Shown here: positions 53,087-62,862 of the stretch, in pieces
Layout of the letters: every line of letters starts with the position of its first letter
Numbering within the stretch: the stretch's first letter is position 1
Assembly (NCBI GenBank): GCA_018127085.1
Contig: CM030734.1
Location: 62,001-126,000, forward strand
Length of the DNA stretch: 64,000 bases
From: Pneumocystis sp. 'macacae'
Taxonomy: Eukaryota; Ascomycota; Pneumocystomycetes; Pneumocystales; Pneumocystaceae
Reading direction: 5' to 3'
Position numbers and translations under genes: made by a program
Notes under the pieces: generated by a model
What the model was told of the DNA's origin: nothing
Database searches by the model: none
The model's input: the letters and a program-made list of their open reading frames with translations, nothing else

Positions 53087-53385
53087 ATTGAAACATAATT
53101 TCATTCTTTTGCATAATAATTGATAATACTCGTATAAATCATTATCATTAAATGTAGTATTATCGTGATTTTTCAATATCGTTTAATGCAATGTAATATC
53201 ATTTTCGTATGATTCATTTTAGAACCCGAGACAATTAAAATTAATCCAAACAATGAAGTAATGTGAAGGACATTTAATATAAATATATTCCATTTAATAT
53301 ATAAGTGTATAAATATATATATAATTTTTTAATTAAATACAACCAAAAATCATAGCAAAAATAAGTGCATAATCTCAGCCTAACT

Positions 53386-54858
53386 TCAAAAATATAACGT
53401 ATTATCTTCCAATGTAAGTGTCCATAAAAAGTGATCACTATCTTTCTCATCCGACTTTTTAGTCATATCTTCAGCATATTCATTAACATTATGGTTTAAT
53501 TTCTCAGAAATATCAAAGAAAGAAGTATTTAATTCATCATCAGAACTGCTATCATCATCAGCCCAGCTCTTGCCAAACAAGAGATGAGTTTTTGATCCTT
53601 TAACACTTGTAGGAAATATAATGTTAGCAGCGGTATCAACAACTTTTTTAGGTATATCCTGACTAGCCGTCATTTCAGCTTTTTTAATGGGTAAATACGA
53701 TCCAATACTTGTACCCAATCCAGAATCTAAAGAACTAATCGAATCTATTTTATCTTTTTCCATATTACTTTCGTCAGCTTCATGAAACAAAAATGAAGAA
53801 TCATTAACAAACAACCCGCTTTTACTAGTGTCACTGCAACTTTTACCTTGAGCCATAGGTGTTGATTGTAAAGCTTTTGTCCAAAAAGAGTTATAAAGTG
53901 TAGATGGTGTCATAATACTTGGCGTACGCAACGACTCCCTAGACTCAATAATAGAAATGTTTTCGCAATTAAATGCTTTTGTCTTTTTCTCAATCACACT
54001 TTCTTCAATATACTGAGAATCAGTTGTCCACTCAAGCACACTTTCAACCGCAAATCTCATTTCATCTAAAGAACGCTTTTCCGGATTAAGAACTAAAGAA
54101 TACTGAAGACACTTAAACGTATCCTCACTCATATTTGGAAAAACATCAAAAAGTGAAATCGGATCTCGTATATAGTCCGAATAAATCAAGTCGTTAACAG
54201 AAGGTATTTTAAATGGATTTTTCGAGAAAACAATATTTAAAAGACATATTCCAAGAGCCCATATGTCTGCTTTCGAAGCATCATAGTGATATACCCCAGA
54301 AGAATGGAAAGCGGGAACTTCATATTGCTCTGGAGCCATGTACCGGTTGCTTCCCGTACCAACATCACTAACAAGCCTTTGTGTAGTGGCTAGCCCAAAG
54401 TCGCCAATCCTAGGCAATAATAAGCCATTTTCTAGGTCATAAAAAAGCAAAATATTCTCGGGCTTGAGATCGCGATGATACACCCCATTTTTGTGTAGAA
54501 ATAAAACCCCATCAATAAGCTGGAGCATAAACGACCGGACAGCTTCCGTTTCCCTCGACAGCCTTCCCGACACAATTGCCTCATACAAGTCTCCACAAGG
54601 ATAGTATTCAAGAACAATAAACAAATAGCCATCTTCATAAAAATATGTCTTATACGAAACTGTGTGTCTTGAGGGAGGCAGTGTCGACAATATTTCAAGC
54701 TCAGTCCTATGCTCTGAAACACTCTGGCTAAAAAGAACCTTGATCGCAACCTCTGTGTCTTCCACGTCACAGGCCAGCAAGACAATGCCGTAGGTGCCAC
54801 GGTTAAGAATCCTCATCACACTGTAGCACCTGGCAACATCAGAAAACCACCCAAACAA
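53386..54858 (-). CDS. Ran1/Pat1-like serine/threonine kinase
   Basis: Single-exon 490-residue protein. The kinase domain covers ~residues 12-280: Gly loop NRGTYGIVLLA, catalytic Lys in VAIKVLF, Glu in HRTELEIL, HRDLKPENIL catalytic loop (complete HRD), DFGLATT activation-segment start, APEQYEVPAF, and ADIWALGICLLNI. The closest relatives by these features are fission-yeast Ran1/Pat1 and budding-yeast Vhs1/Sks1, which couple nutrient state to growth versus mating and meiosis. The C-terminal 200 residues are Ser/Asp-rich and probably regulatory. The first ~150 codons are markedly GC-rich compared with the rest, because the gene starts beside the 55 kb GC island. No intron is needed. Divergent from the RhoGEF gene. 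Confidence 0.85.
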   Translation of the reverse strand: MFGWFSDVARCYSVMRILNRGTYGIVLLACDVEDTEVAIKVLFSQSVSEHRTELEILSTLPPSRHTVSYKTYFYEDGYLFIVLEYYPCGDLYEAIVSGRLSRETEAVRSFMLQLIDGVLFLHKNGVYHRDLKPENILLFYDLENGLLLPRIGDFGLATTQRLVSDVGTGSNRYMAPEQYEVPAFHSSGVYHYDASKADIWALGICLLNIVFSKNPFKIPSVNDLIYSDYIRDPISLFDVFPNMSEDTFKCLQYSLVLNPEKRSLDEMRFAVESVLEWTTDSQYIEESVIEKKTKAFNCENISIIESRESLRTPSIMTPSTLYNSFWTKALQSTPMAQGKSCSDTSKSGLFVNDSSFLFHEADESNMEKDKIDSISSLDSGLGTSIGSYLPIKKAEMTASQDIPKKVVDTAANIIFPTSVKGSKTHLLFGKSWADDDSSSDDELNTSFFDISEKLNHNVNEYAEDMTKKSDEKDSDHFLWTLTLEDNTLYF

Positions 54859-55673
54859 AACACCCCATACCCCCCAAGAACATCCCCCTCCTCAAACAAA
54901 AACAAAGGCCGTGCCTCCCTAACACAGCTCATCACCAGTCTCCCAGAAACAGCACTCTCCGCCCCCTATCCTCCACTCAAGACCAAAAAGCAGGAAACAG
55001 ACTGCCCTCCTCAGCACCGACTCCCCCAGAAAACCCCTGTCCCCTCTTCTCCCACTGATCCCGGTATCTGCAAAACACTGCCCTCCCTTTTCAGCCTCTC
55101 CTCATCACACACCCCTCTCCACTGCTTCCACTCGCCGTTCTTTGCACAGAAAAGAGTTCTTCCGCCCTGAAAACACCCGTGCTTCTGCTGCTCCGTCCGC
55201 TCCCACTGCGCCCTTTTCCTCTGCTGATCGCCGCCACGCCTTTTCCACCCACGCACCAACCCTAACCCATACACACCAACCCTAACCCTACACATGCCAA
55301 CCCAGCCCAGCCCTGCCCAACCCTACATACACAAACCCTAGCCCAACCCTGAATGCCCTGCAGCGCCCATGCACACAAACGGCTAGCGCGGCGCAGAGCG
55401 TTAAAAGCACGGCGCTAGACAGGCATCCACGCGTCGCGCATACAAAAACCCAGGAATACCACGCAGGCGTCTTGGGGTGTCGCTGAAGCGAGGAGACACA
55501 GACAACGGGGTATATGCGCAGGAAGCCGCGCATATATAGGGACATATACGGCATATCCAGCACCACAGGCCACAGCTTGCGGCACATACGGACTATAGGT
55601 GCAGAGCTATAGGGTGCAGACAGAGTGAGGCGGGTCGCACATTGTATGAGTAGAAACACATTTTTGGGCGGAA
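54859..55673. promoter_or_regulatory. GC-rich divergent promoter region with telomere-like repeats
   Basis: These 815 bases between the kinase and RhoGEF start codons are C/T- and G/C-rich, a sharp contrast with the AT-rich intergenic DNA everywhere else in the window. A cluster of CCAACCCTAACCC-like words lies at about 55254-55350. Several frames are open on both strands, but this follows from the lack of AT-type stops and none looks like a protein. It must contain both promoters. Confidence 0.55.
55254..55350. repeat. Cluster of CCCTAAC (telomere-like) words
   Basis: Within about 100 bases CCAACCCTA recurs twice exactly, together with several degraded forms (CCCAACCCTAC, AACCCTAGCCC, CCCAACCCTG). 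CCCTAA is the complement of the TTAGGG telomere unit used by many fungi. The copies are imperfect and short, so this is an interstitial, degenerate tract rather than a telomere end. Confidence 0.6.
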
Positions 55674-58600
55674 ATGCTGCAGACGCCGGTCGCAAGAAAC
55701 ACACTGGAGATTGGGGGGCAGTGCGGAGACACAGAGAGACGGGGAGAGAGGCAGACGTGTGTGCCGCTGTCGATTGACGAGGTGATCCGCGTCGTCGACA
55801 GTGCAATCAGGATTGGGCTCGAAGCAGAGCCGCTGCCGGTAGGGGGCGGGGAAGAGACAGGGCTGACAGGACAGGGCATTCTTGACTCGCTGACCGAGTA
55901 TATGGGAGGGACACTGGAGAAGATGGGGACGCAGCCGCCGGCGTATGCACCGCCGTCGCCGCCGGTGTCGCCACAGCACTCGACATCGGCGTCGGTCTCG
56001 AGTGGGCGGTCGGAAAACCAGTCGTCGGGGTCGTCGATGACGGTGTCGGAGATGGTTGGGCAGTGGCTGACGAGTGAGAGGGCATATGTGATTGAGCTGT
56101 CGGTTTTCCAGGAGCTGCTTCTGCGGGGGGCACTTGTGAAGCAGATGAGGGGGGGGTCGGAGGAGACGGTTTCGCGGTGCATCAGTATTTTTATTACGGC
56201 AAGCAGCTCTATTATCAATGTTTGTGTGTTTGGGGGAGAGGCGTATCTGACGGGAAGCAGACGTTTGAGATGCACATGTCGTCGCAGCAGCTGCACAAGA
56301 TACTGATGAACACGGTCCCGGTGTTTGTAGGTAGGGAGGGGCAGAGGAGGAAGGCTGACGGGGGAAGACGGACACGGTGCTGGGGTCATTTGAGTCGTAT
56401 ATATCGACATACACGCTGTCGTTTGACGACCAGTATCTGAGCACGGAGGACCGGCGATGGCTGGAAGGGGCGCTGTACAACTGTGGGATTTTCCAGTCTA
56501 CGAGCACGAAGAAGAGCCAGTGGCTGCTGAGCAGTCCCCTGCACCAGATCAAGGTGTATACGCGTATTTTCCGGAGGTTTCTGCGTGTTTTGTCGGGGAA
56601 CGATGACGGGCTGGCGGAGTATTTTTCGTATGCACACCAGTGTTTCCACTTGCTGCTTTCGAGGGCACGCGGCCATATCAAGGCGATCCGGGAGAAGATG
56701 GGGCAGATATCGTCTAATGCCAGCAATATGGAGATGCTGCATGGGCTGACAGACAGCATCCGTGACATTGAGAGGAGTGTTGATTGCAGCAGGATGCGGG
56801 ACCTGTTTACGTTTCAGAAAAAGGTGGTATTCGTTGCTGGTTTTCCGTGTTGTCTTATGGGCTAGGACTATGTTATGGATCTGCAGCCTCCCCAGCTTCC
56901 ATTTATCCGCTCAGTAATTGCTCGGTCGAATTTCTTTTTCAAGATGATCCACAGTGTTACGGGGGAAAGCATTCAGAAGCAGATTGAGTTAGTTCTTCTT
57001 ACTGATATTGTTTTGTTTTTGGATATAGAGACGCCGGGAACGAGATTTCTTATGTTTCAGCCTTTTTTGACTAGGATATTCAAAGTGGTTGATACCGATA
57101 AGGAGCAGACTTTTATGCTTTCTTTTTACGAGAGGGAATGTATATATTTGACTGCTGCCACTAGGAAGACGAAGAAATTGTGGTTTAACATGCTTTCGTC
57201 TAGTCGTGCTGTCCAATGTGTCAATTATTCTACATTTAAGCTTTCCCCAGTAGGCAGCCCAGTCGTTCCGAGAAATACGCATAGTTATTCTGCTGTTATT
57301 GACGAGATGCAGAGACATCTATCGTCAGGGTCGACCTCGTTAGCAAAAGCTCAGTTGCTGTCGAGATCAAAGGATCAGAATCCTCAGGATAAGTCGCATG
57401 CTGAATCCCCCAAGGTTCTGGGGGATGATGCACCTGTTGTTAAAGCTGTGGAACAGGGAAGAGGCACTTTAAACGGCAAGAATAATCAATCAATGCATAT
57501 AAACCAATCGCATCTCTCTACTTCTCATGTCTTTACGAATTCTCAAAATAAGCCTCAGCCTGTTCTCTCCAAGTCGGCAGAGTATATGCAGAGGGCTGCG
57601 CCAAAACCGGTCCTTAATCAGTCAGGTTTAAATATACATTCCTTTCCTCAGCCTCCGGACCGTACATCAAATGGGCTGTTTCCTTTCTATGATAAAAATA
57701 ACAGACCAAACAGTTATTCATATTCATATATGATGCCTAGGGTATCTAAGATAAGACTTGAGACATTGCCGGAGGAAAACGAATCTTTTGTTGATAGTTC
57801 CAAATCGCCCATCATTAATAACGATGATAATGATAACTGTGAGCAGACAAAGCCTTCGGAGCCTATGCCATCATCCGAAACATTGGATGATAATTCTATC
57901 TCGAAAAATGCCACATTGCATTCTGTTAATGAGCATGATCTAGCCCTGCCATCTGAGTCTTATAACCTCAACACTGACTTAGAACAAAACGAGTCTCAGC
58001 AGTTTTCATCGTCTCAGGATTCCATAACTCGATCCTCGATTTCAGACTCTAACACTTCTGTTTTTTCTAAGTCAACCTCTCAGGACTCAGATAAAGACAA
58101 AACCGAGTCAGATGCAACAGAGTTCATAGAGGACCAGACACTATCAGATAAAAGTATAAGCATACCTCGGACTTTAACGCCAAAACTTCCAATGCCGGAT
58201 CTAGGCAGAACATCATTAGTCTCTATGATTTTTAACGATTCGATTCTGGGATTATCATATTCAGACCTCAATATCGCAAAAACATCTGAAGCTTCACCTA
58301 ATAAAGATAATTCGGGTCATACTGAGATTTTATTTCGAAACAGTAGACTAATTGATCAATTACCTCCATCTTTTTCATCTGATAACAGTGAAATATTATT
58401 TTGTGAAAAAGCAGTTACATTTTTTTGGAATTTTACGTTCTGGAAAAGTGTTTTTGATGCTGAAGAAAAAGTATTCCTTATAATCAAATATACATGTAAA
58501 ACTGATATGTTCACACTGGAGATTTGCAATTTATCTTCTCAAGAAGTTATTGTTTGTGGTGAATTACAAAGATATTCTACGATAGTAAGACAAGCTAAAC

Positions 58601-59279
58601 AAGAAATAAGTATAGGTAAGGTTGCTATTTTTATACCTAAGTTACCTAACATTTTAAAGCATGTTTCATACAAGATCGGGTTTCATACATTTTATCACAA
58701 TTCGAAAATAATAGTGATGCAGATCTATTTTACATTGTTTTATATAGAGTTATTAATCGCGATAATCCTTGGATACTACAGGTTTTTCAAAATCCTATAC
58801 CTACTATTCATCAATATAATAACATGAATTGTCCGTTAAATACAACATCAGACCTAACATCAAGCCCAGTATCGACATTAACAGAATCTCTAGATATACT
58901 TAATAAAAAAACTGGATCGATACTAGGCAAATCTAAAGTAAGAGTATTTTTTCAAATAGACGTAGAACAATGGACATATATTGGCTCTGGTATTCTTTGG
59001 ATTACATCATTAGATACTGATTCGAAGAAACATATTTTGATTGCTAAAACAACAAAACAAAGTCAATCATCAACTATTTTAAATGCAATCGTTTTTAAAT
59101 CAGACAGTCAACGTTTGGGGAAAACTGGTATTATTCTAAAATGTTTTGAAGAATTAACCAATAAAACGGCATTATATCTAATAAAGGTTTGCTATTTTCT
59201 TTACCATTTCCTCAGCTTATTTCTATAGGTCAAAAATCAGAAACGAGCCATTTCTATTATTAATATTTTAAATAGCTAA
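55674..59279 (+). CDS. Rho guanine nucleotide exchange factor (DH-PH) with C-terminal beta domain
   Basis: About six exons (introns near 56219, 56329, 56830, 58617 and 59187) encode ~1,140 residues. The first Met after an in-frame stop is at 55674. A low-complexity N-terminus leads to a DH-like helix region (~125-400: MVGQWLTSERAYVIELSVFQ, then MSSQQLHKILMNTVPVF, and further helices with IKVYTRIFRRFLRVLS) and a PH domain (~400-530: LTDIVLFLDIETPGTRFLMF, ECIYLTAATRKTKKLWFNML). A long Ser/Asp/Asn-rich linker follows, ending in a C-terminal ~150-residue beta-rich module (KVRVFFQIDVEQWTYIGSGI ... SDSQRLGKTGIILKCFEEL, then VKNQKRAISIINILNS). DH-PH proteins activate Rho GTPases; the target here is unknown. 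The DH part is divergent and could be Bud3-like. Codon GC content falls strikingly from 5' to 3'. Confidence 0.72.
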
Positions 59280-59494
59280 ATTTTTATATCGTCAGAATTT
59301 AGCAATCTTTTCATCATATATACTTTAAAATAGATATCGACGTTTATAAATAAAAATATTTTTTCTTAATAAACATTATTAAAACATTCAAATTAAATAA
59401 ACATTCATTCTACTTTAATTTTACTAACCAGCCACCCTTTAAACCAATCGAAAGAAAACAACCATTAGTTATCAAAAATATATAAACAATAAAG

Positions 59495-59911
59495 ATGTCA
59501 TCTTTAGAAGATTATTCAGATAAAGATAGAATATTTCTATATGCGCCGATACCATCTCGAGTAGGCTCAAATGTTTCTACAGTTATTCAAGCATGGCAAA
59601 ACCATGAAATTAATGAAAACGACTGGATTGAAGAACAACAAACATTTGAGCAATTTCATTTGCAAATTCCTTCACCAAATCACATTATTCGGCCACCAAA
59701 TCCACTTTACCGATCCTTAAGACAATGCAAATTATATACATCAAATTTATCTAATGGATTAACCAATCGAATACGAAGTAGTAGCATGTCAGAAGTATCA
59801 ACAACCTCTCATATAAGTAAATGTATTACACATAATCGCACTTTACAATACAACATCAAAGCACCCAACGTTTATAATATATGCATGACATTGAGGGGAC
59901 ATACATCATAA
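59495..59911 (+). CDS. Short protein of unknown function (138 aa)
   Basis: An intronless 138-codon frame starts MSSLEDYSDKDRIFLYAPIP and ends at TAA 59909-59911. Amino-acid usage is balanced (Trp, His, Pro, Gln, Ser, Arg all present), unlike the Lys/Ile/Asn/Tyr frames that AT-rich spacer produces, which supports coding. There is an N-terminal segment with Trp pairs (VIQAWQNHE, NENDWIEEQQTF), a Pro-rich centre (IPSPNHIIRPPNPLYRSLRQ) and a Ser/Thr tail. No signal peptide, membrane helix or known domain is visible. It lies 215 bases downstream of the RhoGEF on the same strand and could alternatively be an exon of a longer gene. No function is proposed. Confidence 0.5.
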   Translation: MSSLEDYSDKDRIFLYAPIPSRVGSNVSTVIQAWQNHEINENDWIEEQQTFEQFHLQIPSPNHIIRPPNPLYRSLRQCKLYTSNLSNGLTNRIRSSSMSEVSTTSHISKCITHNRTLQYNIKAPNVYNICMTLRGHTS

Positions 59912-60121
59912 AGCATGGATAGTAAAGCTATGAGTATCATTTATCTTTATTAAAAAAACCATATATTTACATTTTTCCTACCAACCAATACACCTATCTA
60001 ATATATATAAACCTGTAAAGCACAAGTCAATACAAAACAATGCAATATCTTAACAATATACAAGCCTCTAGATATCCTTCATACCAACAATAAACAGTGA
60101 TATAAACAAAATATTTTAAAA

Positions 60122-60201
60122 ATCATGACTAAATGATCATTAATATCACTTGAATACATCTAAAACAGATGAAATGAGAAAATAAATCATTTAGTCATGA
60201 T
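60122..60201. repeat. Perfect 16-base inverted repeat, 48-base spacer
   Basis: ATCATGACTAAATGAT (60122-60137) is matched by its exact complement ATCATTTAGTCATGAT (60186-60201). The second arm ends 10 bases from the stop codon of the RRM-protein gene (TCA at 60211-60213, minus strand), so the pair falls in that gene's 3' untranslated region and could form a stem-loop in its mRNA. It may act in 3'-end formation or mRNA control; no function is shown. Confidence 0.75.
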
Positions 60202-60210
60202 ATAATAAAA

Positions 60211-62862
60211 TCACGCAATCCCACCGTTAACAATAGGCTGATTGAGTGTATAAGGAGAATGAACATTTTGATCAGTGTTATGCCCAATATTTTCTCCATA
60301 GACAGAAAAATTAGACCCTATATTGTCTTGTAAAGTCGGTACTTGCATAGAAAATGCAGGCGCATCCGGGGAACATTGGTTATCAAAACGATAATAACCA
60401 AAGGACGGATCCCATGTAGGATGCATAGGATTATTAGCAATACCCTCTGGAAAATGATACATCCTATTTAATGAGTCTTGATGCTGTGGAAGTGAATGCC
60501 CTGGCAATGATACAGATGGTTGCATAGAAGATGGCACTGGTCCATGAATAAATGTAGGAACCACTGTCCCCCAATGAGACAAAAAGGGCTGAGAAATATT
60601 ACTTCCTTTAACACGATCCTGTTGAGGAGCTAAACCATCCTGATTTAATGAAGAATTTGATGATATACTTTGATATGGAACATTTATCCCACCAAAATAA
60701 TAAAACGGTGCAGGTATAATGTTAGGATTCTGGTGAATGTTAACCATAGGATGCTGATTATTATACCCAGAAGTAGAATTCGAATTAATATGACTTGTTA
60801 GTCCAACAGAAGGAGTAGGATATGACACTTGAATATTCCCGGAATACCCGCTATGTGGATTAATTACAGGAGACTGATTGAATGAAGTTGTTGCAGCCAA
60901 TGCAGCCCTATAAGCTGCGATAAACGCTTCTTGAGACCGCTTTATTATTAGCAAAAACATAAACACATAAAGTGAATCACCATAGGAAAAGATTGACCTG
61001 TCATTCCGGAATAATAACCTTGAATATTAGGATTATCTTGAGTATACATGGACCCTCTATTTGGTAAAGACAAAGAATCATTTGACTTAGAACGCAACCG
61101 TGGAATAAACGGAACTGAAAGAGGAAATTTACAACCAAATTGAGTTTGAGAGTTGATAGGTGGCATAGATCTTATATCATATCCAAATAAATCAACCTTA
61201 TCATGTAATTCTCGAAACTGCACTCTAATCACTCTATCAAGAAAAGTGCTATTATTCTATAAAAAGTTAAAAAACTCCAACATTACAAAACAATATAAAT
61301 ACTTCATTTTCAACAGCAGCAGACGCACTAACCTTTTAAAATAAGCATTTTTCAAAACCTGCTGACAAACTTACTGCAGAATCAAACTGCAAAAATGCGA
61401 AAGCTGTCCGATTAGAATTAGGTTTATTCACGAGACTACATTCAACAATTTCCCCGTATTTTTTAAATCTATTTAAAAGAGATTCTCGAGTTACCAACGA
61501 AGGGTTTAATTGTCCTACGAAAATAGATGTTTTGTCAATAGGAATTGTTGATACATGTGAAGTATTTTGATCAAGATTTTGAGCCCATTCAACAATCCAA
61601 TTTCCATTACGACGAAGATTCTAATACTAATTAACAATCTAATCATTATTCCCGATAAAAAAGAAAAAACTACACTAAATGCCTGAATTGCATCATCTCT
61701 AAAAGCAAAACGAGCAAAACAACATTTCCCTGTATTATTACGAAGCATATGATTAGAATTAGAAGGAATTACAATATCTTCAATTTCGCCATACGGCTCA
61801 AGCAAATTCCTTACATCCTTAAACATATCAAAAAAGGAAATAATAATAAAAACAATAAAACCTGTTCTTCTAATGGCTGCCCAATCCGAGAAATATAAAG
61901 TGTACGGTTAACACGCGCCTTTTCAACACGAATGTGTCGCCCATCAATAACTGTATTATGAGCTTCACGAAGTGCCCTTTTTGCATCATCGAAATTCTTT
62001 ATTCTTAATAAATTTAAACCAAAAAAACAAAAAAATACTTACTTCAAATTGCACAAAAGAATATGGTCGTTGCATCCAATCTTTCAACACTTTTACATTA
62101 AGTAAATTCCCCCACTATAAGGCAAAAGTAAGCCATTTCCCATCAACTTTATATAAAAATACTACCTTACGAAAATGATTCGTAACAGATACACATAATT
62201 GCTCATCTGTACGTGATGATGATAAACTATAGAGAAAATTAACACATAACAGAATGCATTTACAACACCTACCTAGCAACAAACAAACATGCAGCTGGTC
62301 TTCCTCGACTTTCTGATGATTCTGTTATCTTAGGAGTAAATGTTGCCTCATGAGAAAATACTGCACCTTTCATTAACAAAGGTGATGAAGCCACATCTCG
62401 ATCAGTCTCAGATGAAACACAATGCATAGAAGCGTCTACTCCTTTGCTATCCAGTACATTTTCACATAATGATTCAGACTTTGGAAAATCCACCTGATCA
62501 TCAACATATCCAGATACAGATTCATCAAAATAAACAGTAACAGCAGGTGATACAGCTGACGATAATGCTGATTGTTCATGACTCGGAGACATCTCGTGTT
62601 TATGAGAAAGTGTCAGTGGAGACAGTGTTTCATGAGATTTTGAGCCCATCAAAACAGAAAATTCCTTTTCTTGCTGACCATAAAACTCAAGTGGAGATGT
62701 ATTCTCAGTAGTATTGCCAGAACCCCGGTTAGTGAAAGGCGTAATTGGAGTATTAGGCGCATCAGCTGTCAATGCATCAAGCAGCTTGGGCGAAGGAGGA
62801 CATGACGTGGACGACGCTGTACCTGAACCCATCTCAAGCAATGGGGATGTACACGGCTTCAT
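60211..62862 (-). CDS. Multi-RRM RNA-binding protein, Rim4/Msa1-like
   Basis: Minus strand from ATG 62862-62860 to TGA 60213-60211, about eight exons, ~760 residues. A Ser/Thr/Pro-rich N-terminus (~200 residues) precedes at least three RRMs. RRM1 begins RPAACLFVARSLS and has WMQRPYSFVQFEV. RRM2 has VNRTLYISRIGQPLEEQ, the strand YGEIEDIVIPSNSNHM and the RNP1-like GKCCFARFAFRDDAI. RRM3 has TSIFVGQLNPSLVTRESLLN, RFKKYGEIVECSLV and RTAFAFLQFDSAV, followed by a short VIRVQFRELHDKV tail helix. The C-terminal ~330 residues are Asn/Gln/Pro/Ser-rich and disordered. Three RRMs with a long N/Q-rich tail resemble budding-yeast Rim4 and fission-yeast Msa1, regulators of meiotic mRNA translation and sexual differentiation. 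The RNA-binding call is firm; the orthologue name is tentative. Confidence 0.78.

Noticed and set aside
54432..54800. 122-codon frame inside the kinase gene, same strand, other frame
   Set aside because: Shadow of the kinase reading frame in its GC-rich 5' part.
55288..56768. Several long minus-strand open frames (up to 391 codons) opposite the RhoGEF 5' exons
   Set aside because: They arise because GC-rich DNA has few stop codons. Their peptides are Ser/Pro/Arg/Cys-rich without domains, overlap each other in different frames and lie antisense to a supported DH-PH gene.
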